Position numbers and translations under genes: made by a program. A stretch of DNA of 64,000 nt from Arundinibacter roseus (lineage in GTDB: Bacteria; Bacteroidota; Bacteroidia; Cytophagales; Spirosomataceae): assembly GCF_004348825.1 (NCBI RefSeq), contig NZ_SMJU01000015.1:1-64000 (forward strand). Reading direction: 5' to 3'. The notes beneath the pieces are model-generated. The model saw nothing but the letters and a program-made list of their open reading frames with translations, was not told the DNA's origin and ran no database searches. The stretch's first letter is position 1. Each line of letters starts with the position of its first letter. Shown here in pieces: positions 33,688-41,888 of the stretch.

Positions 33688-34629
33688 TCAGACAGCTGCT
33701 GTTTGAAGCCACGCCGAAATCTGATTCACCAAAACCTCATTGATTCGTACATAACTTTCGTGTGACCATCCCGCAATGTGCGGTGTCAGCACTACCCGGT
33801 CTGAGGTGCGCAGATAGTCAAAGGCTTCCTGCTGTGGATTGGTGAGTTGGCTGAGTTTTTCGTTTTCAAGAACATCCAGGCAAGCGCCCAGAATTTTCCC
33901 TGATTTCATGCCGTTTACAACGTCTCTCAAACTTACAACTTCGCCCCGCGACACGTTGATGAGATAAAACGGCTTTTGAAAATTGGCGATGAAAGAATCG
34001 TTTACAAGCAAACGCGTCTGATCTGTCAGCGGAATATGTAAACTCAGCACATCGGCTTCCGCCTGAATCTGAGACAACGTAGCTTCCTGAACCCATTCAT
34101 CTCCAAAATTGGAACGGTACTTATCATACGCCAACACTTTACACCCAAAACCCCGCAGGCGGCGGGCCGTAGCGCTGCCGTTGTTGCCGTAGCCCACAAT
34201 GCCCACCGTTTTGTTCATGAGCTCTACGCCCCGGTTTCCTTCGCGGTCCCAAATCGCTTTTCGGACTTCCCGATCGGCTTTGTTCAGGTTGTTAAAAAGC
34301 ATCAAAATCATGCCCAACGTATGCTCCGCTACGGCGTCGCGGTTTCCTTCGCCGGCATGGAAAAGCGTAATATTCATACGCTCCGTGAGCGGCACGTCGA
34401 TCAGGTCGAGACCGGCTCCGGCGCGGGCAATGAAGCGCAGCCGCTGCGCCTGCGTCAACAATTCTTCGTCAATGCGGGTCTTGCTTCGGATAATCAACCC
34501 ATCATAGCCTGATAGATAGGCGAGTATATCGGTGCGTCGAAATCCCGGTTTAAAGTCATAGGCCCATCCGTGCGATTCCAGCAAGGGAAAAAGCGAAGGG
34601 TGCATTTCGTCTGCAATCAGTATTTTCAT
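33688..34629 (-). CDS. D-isomer-specific 2-hydroxyacid dehydrogenase
   Basis: A 313-residue NAD-dependent dehydrogenase of the SerA/HprA-like family. It carries the substrate-domain block FIARAGAGLDLIDVPLTERM and the Rossmann motif VGIVGYGNNGSATARRL (GxGxxG form, about residue 147). The catalytic Arg lies in LINVSRGEVVSLRDV, the Glu/Asp in GACLDVLENEKLS and the His in VVLTPHIAGWSHESY. It lacks the ACT regulatory domain of SerA. The likely reaction is oxidation or reduction of 3-phosphoglycerate, glyoxylate/hydroxypyruvate or similar 2-oxo acids; no substrate can be fixed. It is divergent from pdxA, whose product is linked to 4-phosphoerythronate metabolism, so a role near PLP synthesis (PdxB-like step) is possible but not shown. 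Confidence 0.88.
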   Translation of the reverse strand: MKILIADEMHPSLFPLLESHGWAYDFKPGFRRTDILAYLSGYDGLIIRSKTRIDEELLTQAQRLRFIARAGAGLDLIDVPLTERMNITLFHAGEGNRDAVAEHTLGMILMLFNNLNKADREVRKAIWDREGNRGVELMNKTVGIVGYGNNGSATARRLRGFGCKVLAYDKYRSNFGDEWVQEATLSQIQAEADVLSLHIPLTDQTRLLVNDSFIANFQKPFYLINVSRGEVVSLRDVVNGMKSGKILGACLDVLENEKLSQLTNPQQEAFDYLRTSDRVVLTPHIAGWSHESYVRINEVLVNQISAWLQTAAV

Positions 34630-34777
34630 GGGAGCGGTGGATTTTTCGTAACTTGCACGTTAACTATGTACAAAAGTCGGTAGTTTTTAGAGAAAAGCAT
34701 GCAGATAGCGATGCTAAATTGTAGAATCAACGGCTGGCTTTTTGTACCAGTATTGACTATTTCAGACTAAATTTTCC

Positions 34778-35884
34778 ATGAGTGAGTTACAAAGTTATAA
34801 GCCTATTGTTGGCATTAGTATGGGAGATTACAACGGCATAGGACCGGAAGTAATACTTAAAGCATTGGAGAGCAATCAATTATCTCGTCAATGTACACCA
34901 GTGATCTACGGTTCTTTGCGTGTGTTAAATAAGTATCGTCAGATGCTGAACATGAAAGAATGGAACCTGCAGGCCATTCAGAAAGTAGAACAGGCCAACC
35001 CGAAGTCTACCAACGTGATTACCTGCTGGAACGATCAGCAAACGGAACTGGAACCGGGGAAAATAACTCCCGCTGCCGGAAAAGCAGCCTTTGCAGCGCT
35101 CAAGCGAGCTACGGACGATCTGAAAGCAGGCCGTATTAACGCCCTCGTGACAGCGCCGATCAATAAGGATACGATGCAGAGTGAAGACTTTAAATTTCCG
35201 GGTCATACCGAATACCTGGCTCAGGCTTTCGGCGTCAAAGAAGCGCTGATGTTTATGGTCGCCGGTGACTTTCGGGTAGGAGTACTGACGGGCCACATTC
35301 CGCTGGATCAGGTTCGGGCGCAACTGACTCCCGAAAAATTAACCGCCAAAATAAGTCAGATTCTCCACTCACTTCGCTCAGATTTCGGGATTGTCAAACC
35401 CCGTTTGGCGGTTTTGGGACTAAATCCGCATGCCGGAGAAAACGGTTTGCTGGGCACGGAGGAACAGGACATTATCAGCCCGGTTTTATTAAAATTCAGG
35501 GAAAAAGGTGAATTGGTAATCGGGCCATTTCCGGCTGACGGATTTTTTGCAGCCTCTACCTACCGACACTACGATGCCGTTTTGGCCATGTATCACGATC
35601 AGGGATTGATCCCGTTCAAAACCATTGCCTTTAATTCAGGTGTTAACTTTACGGCGGGCTTGTCGGCCGTACGCACCTCGCCCGACCACGGAACAGCTTA
35701 CGACATTGCCGGCAAAAATAGCGCCGAACCGGGTTCCATGCTGGAAGCGATTTACCTGGCCTGCGATGTAGCGCGCTATCGGCTGGATACAGCCGAAATT
35801 GTCAAAAACGCACTCGTATCGACTCCACAGGCTTCTGAAAGTCAGGCGCCCGGAAAAGCCCAACGCCCGAATCGTAACTCCTGA
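34778..35884 (+). CDS. pdxA: 4-hydroxythreonine-4-phosphate dehydrogenase
   Basis: A 368-residue PdxA of pyridoxal phosphate synthesis (DXP-dependent route). Features: VGISMGDYNGIGPEVILKAL at the N-terminus, ALVTAPINKDTMQ, FPGHTEYLAQAFG (metal-binding His), GVLTGHIPLDQV, LGLNPHAGENGLLG, FPADGFF, and MYHDQGLIPFKTIAFNSGVN (second metal His), then RTSPDHGTAYDIAGK. A C-terminal tail of about 25 polar residues goes beyond the usual end. It is followed after 73 bases by the YicC gene; together with the glycosylase gene these may form one unit. Confidence 0.94.
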   Translation: MSELQSYKPIVGISMGDYNGIGPEVILKALESNQLSRQCTPVIYGSLRVLNKYRQMLNMKEWNLQAIQKVEQANPKSTNVITCWNDQQTELEPGKITPAAGKAAFAALKRATDDLKAGRINALVTAPINKDTMQSEDFKFPGHTEYLAQAFGVKEALMFMVAGDFRVGVLTGHIPLDQVRAQLTPEKLTAKISQILHSLRSDFGIVKPRLAVLGLNPHAGENGLLGTEEQDIISPVLLKFREKGELVIGPFPADGFFAASTYRHYDAVLAMYHDQGLIPFKTIAFNSGVNFTAGLSAVRTSPDHGTAYDIAGKNSAEPGSMLEAIYLACDVARYRLDTAEIVKNALVSTPQASESQAPGKAQRPNRNS

Positions 35885-35957
35885 GTTCCTTTGGAAGGAA
35901 ATTTAGGTGCGATTTTATTAAAAATTATTTTCTATACCCTTTTACAAAACATACGGA

Positions 35958-36845
35958 ATGCTCAAATCCATGACCGGCTATGGTATAGCCCACGTTGAAT
36001 CCGATTCGCTTACGGTTACTGTCGAAATAAAAACACTAAATTCTAAGTTTCTGGATATTTTTTGCCGGATTCCCCGGCAGTACTCTGAACGTGAAATTGA
36101 GATTAGAAATCAAATTACCCAATCGCTGGAACGAGGCAAGGTAGAGCTCTCGCTGACGGTACAGCCCGTCGGAACTACCGCCGCGGCTTCGGTGGTCAAT
36201 CGCTCGCTGGTTAGCGCCTATTTTCGTGATTTGAGCAAAACAGCCGAAGAATTGGGCTTTACGGCCGATCCAACCGAATTGCTCCGACTTTCGCTGCAAA
36301 TGCCAAATGCCTACAATACGGACGTTGCCAATGAAGAGCGGCGGGATCAGGAAGGCGCTTTGCTCAAACAAGCTGTGCTGGAAGCGATTCGTAAATGTGA
36401 CACGTTTCGGCAGCAGGAAGGCCAACTGACAGCAGCCAAACTGATGGAATACATCGCCTCGATTCGGGGCCTGCTCACGCAGGTGCAGGAGCAGGATGTG
36501 CTGCGCATTCCGGCAGTGCGTGAACGACTCGAAAAGCAGGTTCGTGACCTTTTGTCGGACGATAATTTTGATCCAAACCGTTTTGAGCAGGAATTGATTT
36601 ACTACATAGAGAAATATGATATTTCGGAAGAGAAAGTTCGGTTGGCCAACCACCTGAACTACTTTGAAGAAACGCTCGCTTCGACCGATAGCAACGGCAA
36701 GAAACTTAATTTTATAGCCCAGGAAATTGGCAGGGAAATAAATACCATCGGTTCCAAAGCCAACGATGCCGGTGTGCAGCGGCTCGTGGTGCAGATGAAA
36801 GATGAACTCGAAAAGATTAAAGAGCAAACCATGAATGTGATCTAA
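35958..36845 (+). CDS. YicC family endoribonuclease
   Basis: A 295-residue YicC protein. It starts MLKSMTGYGIA, the invariant N-terminus, and continues VEIKTLNSKFLDIFCRIP. It ends with the DUF1732 block EEKVRLANHLNYFEETL, then GKKLNFIAQEIGREINTIGSKAND, with the last helix MKDELEKIKEQTMNVI. The family is Mn/Mg-dependent RNase and has been linked to sRNA turnover in E. coli. Full length for the family (about 290). It overlaps nothing and the glycosylase gene starts 3 bases after its stop, indicating co-transcription. Confidence 0.93.
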   Translation: MLKSMTGYGIAHVESDSLTVTVEIKTLNSKFLDIFCRIPRQYSEREIEIRNQITQSLERGKVELSLTVQPVGTTAAASVVNRSLVSAYFRDLSKTAEELGFTADPTELLRLSLQMPNAYNTDVANEERRDQEGALLKQAVLEAIRKCDTFRQQEGQLTAAKLMEYIASIRGLLTQVQEQDVLRIPAVRERLEKQVRDLLSDDNFDPNRFEQELIYYIEKYDISEEKVRLANHLNYFEETLASTDSNGKKLNFIAQEIGREINTIGSKANDAGVQRLVVQMKDELEKIKEQTMNVI

Positions 36846-36848
36846 GGA

Positions 36849-37466
36849 ATGCAGGGTCGGCACAGCGCAACATTTTACAGACAACATTCTACCCTGGCAC
36901 TTTCGCAACTATTACTTGGCTGTGAGCTCGTACACGAAAGCGGGGAAGGGATTACGGCCGGAATTATTGTCGAAACGGAAGCCTACCTCTGGGGCGATCC
37001 GGCCTGCCATGCCTACCGCAAAAAAACCGCCCGAAATGCCGCAATGTTTGGCCCGCCGGGAACGCTGTACGTCTATTTGATTTATGGATTATACTATTGT
37101 GTAAACGTCGTTGGCGGGCCGGAAGATCAGGGCGAGGCGGTTTTAATTCGGGCTTTGCAGCCGACCCGCGGGCAGGATCTGATGGCTTTGCGACGAACGC
37201 TGCATCCAAAATCGTTACTGCCGGGAGCCCAGAAATTCTTTGGTGAGCGCGATTTGTGCAGCGGCCCTGGCAAGCTCGTGCAAGCCATGGGCATACGGCC
37301 CGAGCACAACGGGCTTTCGCTGGAAGAGCCTGCGATTTACATTACTACTCCGGTAATTTCAACGTTTGACACCGTAACTACCACCCGCATTGGCATCACA
37401 CAGGGTGCTGAACTTCCGTATCGCTTTTATATCAGAGATAATAAATTTGTGAGTAAAAAAGGCTGA
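36849..37466 (+). CDS. 3-methyladenine DNA glycosylase (AAG/MPG family)
   Basis: A 205-residue base-excision-repair enzyme of the alkyladenine glycosylase family. Motifs include GIIVETEAYLWGDPACHAYRK with the catalytic Glu (about residue 42), ARNAAMFGPPGTLYVYLIYGLYYCVNVVGG, EAVLIRALQP and DLCSGPGKLVQAMGI. It removes alkylated purines from DNA. Full length for bacterial members (about 200). It starts 3 bases after YicC and ends before a strong terminator. The first ATG gives an N-terminus reaching the usual SxxLLGxxLV motif (LSQLLLGCELVH), so no alternative start is needed. Confidence 0.92.
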   Translation: MQGRHSATFYRQHSTLALSQLLLGCELVHESGEGITAGIIVETEAYLWGDPACHAYRKKTARNAAMFGPPGTLYVYLIYGLYYCVNVVGGPEDQGEAVLIRALQPTRGQDLMALRRTLHPKSLLPGAQKFFGERDLCSGPGKLVQAMGIRPEHNGLSLEEPAIYITTPVISTFDTVTTTRIGITQGAELPYRFYIRDNKFVSKKG

Positions 37467-37506
37467 TCTGTTGTCTCAAATTGAGAGACGGGATCAGCCT
37501 TTTTTT
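37457..37506 (+). terminator. Terminator after the glycosylase gene
   Basis: AAAGGCTGATC pairs with GATCAGCCTTT (second arm from 37492), an inner GTCTC/GAGAC stem is present, and a T run follows. It overlaps the stop codon region (37464-37466). Confidence 0.88.
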
Positions 37507-37629
37507 GATTTTTTTCGGTCTTTTCAATTACCCAAAATCCCGGTGGCTATTGCCAAATACATATGGCAAGCGTATCTTGTTTCCTGTTGCTGCATAATTC
37601 ATAATCCTGAAATTTTATAGTTAATTTGG

Positions 37630-37660
37630 TGCCGTTGTTGGTTTTTTTACCAACAACACA
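37630..37660. repeat. Dispersed palindromic repeat, copy A
   Basis: GTTGTTGGT (37634-37642) pairs with ACCAACAAC (37649-37657) around a T6 loop, preceded by TGCC and followed by ACATGAATAAAT. It shares the TGCCGTTGTTG arm and the following GAATAAAT-like tail with copy B, and lies 46 bases before the Gfo/Idh/MocA start. Confidence 0.65.
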
Positions 37661-37705
37661 TGAATAAATTAATAATCAATTACTTAAATTCTTAAACCCA
37701 AAATA

Positions 37706-38791
37706 ATGAACCCATTGACAACAAATGTAAAAGTACTGGTTGTAGGTTGTGGAAATATGGGCGCTTCGCATGCGCAGGCCTATCAAATGCTGGAAGGATT
37801 TGAAATTTGCGGGATTGTATCCACTGGAAAAAGCAAGGAAGTACTCAATGAAAAATTAGGCGGAGGTTATGCGCTTTTCTCCGATTACGCCGAGGCCCTT
37901 GCCGTCACGCAGCCGGATGCCGTCTGCATTTCAACCTACCCTGATACCCACGAAACCTTCGCCATCATGGCCCTCGAACAAGGCTGTCATGTATTTATCG
38001 AAAAACCATTGGCTGATACCGTTGAAGGATCCGAGCGTGTGGTAGAAGCTGCCCGAATAGCGGGTAAAAAAGTGGTTGTGGGCTACATTTTGCGGCATCA
38101 TCCTTCGTGGGAAAAGTTTGTGGAGATTGCGCAGGACATGGGCAAGCCGCTCGTGATGCGGATGAATCTCAATCAGCAGAGCCACGGCCAAATGTGGACC
38201 GTGCACCGGAACCTGATGAAAAGCCTGAGCCCGATTGTGGATTGTGGCGTGCATTACATTGACGTGATGTGCCAAATGACTCGCTCAAAGCCCGTGCAGG
38301 TTTCGGCGATTGGCGCACGGCTAACGGACGATATTCCGGCGACGAACTATAATTACGGACAATTGCAAATTCGCTTTGAAGACGGCTCGGTCGGTTGGTA
38401 TGAGGCAGGTTGGGGACCGATGATGAGCGAAACAGCCTTTTTTGTAAAAGACGTGATTGGCCCCAAAGGCTGTGTGTCTATCGTTGCCAAAGAAGCCGGT
38501 GGAGCCGGGAAGTCAGATAACGTTGACTCGCACACCAAAACCGAATCGTTGCGGGTGCATAAGGCCGATTTGAATGAAAATGATGAGTTTGTGTATCAGG
38601 ATGAATGGATTAATCTAACCGACGAGCCTGATCATCAGGAGCTATGCAATCGGGAGCAACGCTATTTTCTTCGGTCAATTCAGGAAGATTTGGACCTGAC
38701 GGATCATTTGCAGGATGCAGTCAACAGCCTGCGCGTAGCTTTTGCCTGCGATGAGTCCGTACGAACCGGGCAAGTCGTGCTGCTGCCTTAG
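37706..38791 (+). CDS. Gfo/Idh/MocA-family oxidoreductase
   Basis: A 361-residue NAD(P)-dependent oxidoreductase. The Rossmann fold starts KVLVVGCGNMGASHAQAY (GxGxxG). The family's dinucleotide-proximal block follows, DAVCISTYPDTHETFAIMALEQGCHVFIEKPLADT, with the EKP motif and its catalytic-region Lys. The C-terminal alpha/beta domain contains VDCGVHYIDVMCQM (the GxHxxD motif with D/H residues that contact substrate) and YNYGQLQIRFEDGSVGWYEAGW. Substrates of the family are sugars, inositols and related polyols; here unknown. It is a single gene between two copies of a palindromic repeat. Confidence 0.9.
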   Translation: MNPLTTNVKVLVVGCGNMGASHAQAYQMLEGFEICGIVSTGKSKEVLNEKLGGGYALFSDYAEALAVTQPDAVCISTYPDTHETFAIMALEQGCHVFIEKPLADTVEGSERVVEAARIAGKKVVVGYILRHHPSWEKFVEIAQDMGKPLVMRMNLNQQSHGQMWTVHRNLMKSLSPIVDCGVHYIDVMCQMTRSKPVQVSAIGARLTDDIPATNYNYGQLQIRFEDGSVGWYEAGWGPMMSETAFFVKDVIGPKGCVSIVAKEAGGAGKSDNVDSHTKTESLRVHKADLNENDEFVYQDEWINLTDEPDHQELCNREQRYFLRSIQEDLDLTDHLQDAVNSLRVAFACDESVRTGQVVLLP

Positions 38792-38825
38792 GGCTATTGG
38801 AAGTGGACGTGTTGTTGGTCGAGTT

Positions 38826-38859
38826 TTCTGTCGTTGTTGTTTCTTCAACAACGGCAGAA
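38826..38859. repeat. Dispersed palindromic repeat, copy B
   Basis: Arms 38826-38839 (TTCTGTCGTTGTTG) and 38846-38859 pair over 14 bp with one G-T mismatch around a 6-base loop; AATAAAT follows. It is placed between the Gfo/Idh/MocA gene and the AT-rich protease gene. Confidence 0.75.
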
Positions 38860-38958
38860 ATAAATCTATACAAGTGGACAATCTTATTGTAGCAATCCGT
38901 GAAAGTTTTATTTTAGATTTTCACGGATTATTTTTCATTTCAGCTTTAACGACTAAAA

Positions 38959-40203
38959 ATGCAAAAAAGTCATGGGACTCTTACATGTCAAAAACCAAAA
39001 GTCCTATATTTAATAGCTTTAAGTATATTCTTAATAGCATCTTGCAAAACAGAGCAAAGCTTAGTATCTAAGATTATATCGAAACACTATTATAAAGAAT
39101 GGTTTTTCTTGAACACCTCCGGGGACGAAACTACTACCATCCCATTCGAAATAATTGATGGTTGGATTGTTTTGAAATTACAAATTAATGAAAAAGATAC
39201 TACCCATTACAAATTCATTTTTGATACAGGGGCCATGACTACCATTGACCTTGATCTGGCAAGGAATTTGAACCTGCCAATATTAAGGGATTTGACAGCA
39301 GTAGACGTGAATTCTTCTGAGAGTAAAGCCGTGCTAACTTCAATTAATAAATTGAAGATTGGAGAAAGAACATTTTTTAATGTTGGAGCAATCTCCTCAA
39401 AATCAGATATTTTTGGTTGCAATGAAATAAAAGGTCTGTTTGGACTCAACTTAATGAGAGATGCAGTATTTCGGATAAATTTTAAGAGTAAGCTACTATC
39501 AATATCTTCCACTCTAAATGCCTCCATTAGCAACTTTGATCAAATAAAAATTGCAAACGATTGGAAGAAATATAATTTTATAGAATTGAAGTCAAATAAT
39601 AAAACAATAAATGCCCTTTTTGACACCGGATTTCCTGACTATGTAGCTTTAAACAATTCCTTGAAAAATAAATTCGAGATAGATAGTTTTTTGAAAAGCA
39701 AGTTATTGTTCACAGGGGGGCTAAGCTCTTCTGTTTCGGATACTCTACATTTTTATAGGCCTCATAATTTGAAAGCAGGCGAACAAATGCTGGATCGTGA
39801 GGTTTTTGTATTTTCTAATAATAAAACTTTAATTGGAAGCGGTTTTTTGTCAGGATTTGAAGAGGTAATTATTGATGTGTCTAATAATAAATTATATGTG
39901 TCTAAAAACAAGACAGAAATAAGTAAGCTTTACAAAATACCTAATGTTACGTTAGGATGGAAGAATGGATCAGTTAAAGTTACCAGCTTGGTGGTAGGAA
40001 GCAAGGTTGAAGAAATGGGGATTAGGTTAGATGATCAAGTGGTTTCTATCAATAACATATCAACTTCTGATTTACATGATGCCTGCATGTACAAAAAATT
40101 TAAAATTGATAATGCTATTTTTAAAAGTGATCTAAGGTTAACAATTTTAAGATCTGAATCTATGTTTGACTATTTCATTAATTCAAGTATTTTATATGAT
40201 TAA
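38959..40203 (+). CDS. Retropepsin-like aspartic protease lipoprotein with a C-terminal PDZ domain
   Basis: A 414-residue predicted lipoprotein. After a hydrophobic segment (VLYLIALSIFLIASC) Cys29 fits a lipobox. Two aspartic-protease half-domains follow, each with the catalytic triad: FIFDTGAMTTID (about residue 90) and ALFDTGFPDYVAL (about 220). They are followed by a PDZ-like domain near the C-terminus (VTSLVVGSKVEEMGIRLDDQVVSINN). This is the architecture of the Bacteroidota periplasmic aspartyl-protease-with-PDZ family; substrates are not known. The gene is clearly richer in A+T than its neighbours and uses AT-ending codons. It is bracketed by palindromic repeats. The start is not certain, as the first 14 residues are polar before the hydrophobic segment. 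Confidence 0.78.
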   Translation: MQKSHGTLTCQKPKVLYLIALSIFLIASCKTEQSLVSKIISKHYYKEWFFLNTSGDETTTIPFEIIDGWIVLKLQINEKDTTHYKFIFDTGAMTTIDLDLARNLNLPILRDLTAVDVNSSESKAVLTSINKLKIGERTFFNVGAISSKSDIFGCNEIKGLFGLNLMRDAVFRINFKSKLLSISSTLNASISNFDQIKIANDWKKYNFIELKSNNKTINALFDTGFPDYVALNNSLKNKFEIDSFLKSKLLFTGGLSSSVSDTLHFYRPHNLKAGEQMLDREVFVFSNNKTLIGSGFLSGFEEVIIDVSNNKLYVSKNKTEISKLYKIPNVTLGWKNGSVKVTSLVVGSKVEEMGIRLDDQVVSINNISTSDLHDACMYKKFKIDNAIFKSDLRLTILRSESMFDYFINSSILYD

Positions 40204-40226
40204 TTACTAAGCTGTAAGTAGGAATA

Positions 40227-40266
40227 CTGCCGTTGTTGATGGTTCACCAACTGAGGCAGACGGCAG
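40227..40266. repeat. Dispersed palindromic repeat, copy C (imperfect)
   Basis: CTGCCG (40227-40232) pairs with CGGCAG (40261-40266). The interior GTTGTTGATGGTTCACCAAC retains a GTTG/CAAC pairing but is degenerate. It lies in the gap between the protease and thioredoxin genes. Confidence 0.55.
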
Positions 40267-40328
40267 ATGAGAGTGATAATTAAAAGAAATCCCACTAGAC
40301 TAATTCCATATTTTCAAGTAAAAAGCAT

Positions 40329-41789
40329 ATGAAATCACTCCTTTCAATTTTCTGCTCAATCATTTCTATTCTTTTTGTTTCAGGTTGCGTTTCTTCCTTG
40401 GAAGAGGATAAAACTCAAATAAATATCTCTTCCCGTGAATATCCTGGAATGGAGGTATCTTTAAAAATAACACGAGGTTTGCCTCTTAGCCCCAAAGAAA
40501 TTCATACGACTCTGCTGGATTCCCTGGGGCGTGCAAGAATTGAATTTTTCCATAAGGATACCCTTCATGCATTATTGGTAGTTGGCGAATATGAATTCTT
40601 CACAACCCTATACCTGGAACCCGGGTCATCTATTGATCTTACGATTGCGAATGGACTTCCTCAGTATGATGGTGATTTGAAAATCATTAATTCATACTAT
40701 CATAAAATTAATTTAAATGCAATAGAGGGACAGGAATATGTAAACTCAAATTATGCGAAATATATATCTGCATCTCCTTTAAAACAACAGGTGTATCTGG
40801 ATAGCCTTGCAATCATTGGCATAGAATTAAAAAAGCAGATCGAAAGAGACAATTCTATTTCAGACCATTATAGGCAAATGCTAATTGACTATTTTGCCCT
40901 TTTTGAAATCACTCAACGCATGGATTTTAATACGAAAGTCGATCTCAATAAGATAAACAACGAGGAGAAGATTGTGGTTTTAGACTCAACTTTATCTAAT
41001 GCATTTGAAAATTTTAGCATACAATCTAAGTATGTAAAGTATCCAAATTATTTGTGGTACATGAACATGAGGTTACGACCATTATTATTTAATATTCTGT
41101 CCTATCACTACGAGAATGGTATAAAAATGGAAGAGTATGAATACATTAAAAAAGCGATATTTAAAGATCCAAAATTGAACGATTATCGGGAAATACTACT
41201 AGCTATGCTTGTATCGAAAATGTTGCATGATGATGACATAGCTTATGAGTTGGGTTCAAAGCTTACCAGTTCGTTTCAGAAAGATTATCCCGAATCAAAA
41301 TACTTAAATGATTTGACTTATATACTTCCTGAACTCTTTCAGTTAAAAAGCGGGATGCCAATGAAGGACATAGAAATGCATGATCCAAGTGGAAAAGCAT
41401 TCAATGTTTCCAGCCTTAAAGGGAATCTTGTGTACATTGATGTATGGGCAACGTGGTGTGGACCATGTTTGGATGAATTGGAATATTCTAAAAAGTTATC
41501 GAAAAAATATTCAAATCAATCGGGTTTGAAATTTCTTTACGTATCAATAGACGAAGACACAGAGAAATGGAAGAAATTTTTGAAAGAAGAATTACAAATT
41601 AAAGGCCTGCACGGTATCCAAAATTCTGAGTTTGTAGCAGATTCAAGTATGATCACCAATCTGTATAAATTTAGTGGAATTCCCAGATATATTCTGATCG
41701 ATAAAAATGGAAAAATAATTAATTCAAACGCCAAACGTCCGTCGGAATTAGTGACTGGTAATCATTTAGATTCTCTTTTGGCTCTCTAA
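40329..41789 (+). CDS. TlpA-like thioredoxin-fold lipoprotein
   Basis: A 486-residue predicted lipoprotein. The hydrophobic N-terminus ends ILFVSGC, so the Cys at about residue 20 fits a lipobox. Residues of about 25-340 form a long Bacteroidota-type N-terminal region (a DUF4369-like beta domain at the start, then helices). The last 140 residues are a TlpA/ResA-type thioredoxin domain with the redox motif in IDVWATWCGPCLDELE (WCGPC) and the cis-Pro segment FSGIPRYILIDKNGK. It probably reduces or isomerises thiols in the periplasm. It shares the AT-rich composition of the upstream protease gene, from which it is separated by a degenerate palindromic repeat. The two may have arrived together. 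Confidence 0.85.
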   Translation: MKSLLSIFCSIISILFVSGCVSSLEEDKTQINISSREYPGMEVSLKITRGLPLSPKEIHTTLLDSLGRARIEFFHKDTLHALLVVGEYEFFTTLYLEPGSSIDLTIANGLPQYDGDLKIINSYYHKINLNAIEGQEYVNSNYAKYISASPLKQQVYLDSLAIIGIELKKQIERDNSISDHYRQMLIDYFALFEITQRMDFNTKVDLNKINNEEKIVVLDSTLSNAFENFSIQSKYVKYPNYLWYMNMRLRPLLFNILSYHYENGIKMEEYEYIKKAIFKDPKLNDYREILLAMLVSKMLHDDDIAYELGSKLTSSFQKDYPESKYLNDLTYILPELFQLKSGMPMKDIEMHDPSGKAFNVSSLKGNLVYIDVWATWCGPCLDELEYSKKLSKKYSNQSGLKFLYVSIDEDTEKWKKFLKEELQIKGLHGIQNSEFVADSSMITNLYKFSGIPRYILIDKNGKIINSNAKRPSELVTGNHLDSLLAL

Positions 41790-41817
41790 TTTGGGTAATT
41801 TTACTTATGTTGTTTTG

Positions 41818-41852
41818 CTACCGTAGTTGGTGTTTTCTACCAACTACGGTAG
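41818..41852. repeat. Dispersed palindromic repeat, copy D
   Basis: CTACCGTAGTTGGT (41818-41831) pairs perfectly with 41839-41852 around a 7-base loop. The arm matches the (C)TGCCGTTGTTGG arm of copies A-C with two compensated changes. It is between the thioredoxin gene and the convergent DUF4199 gene. Confidence 0.75.
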
Positions 41853-41888
41853 AAGTTTGCCCCAAATTTCTAGTAAAAACGCATTCCA

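Noticed and set aside
36036-36908. 290-residue minus-strand open frame opposite YicC
   Set aside because: Antisense shadow; the plus strand carries the invariant YicC termini.
37457-37506. Hairpin after the glycosylase gene as a further member of the palindromic repeat family
   Set aside because: Arms (GGCTGATC) are unrelated to the GCCGTTGTTGG arm; it is an ordinary T-tailed terminator.
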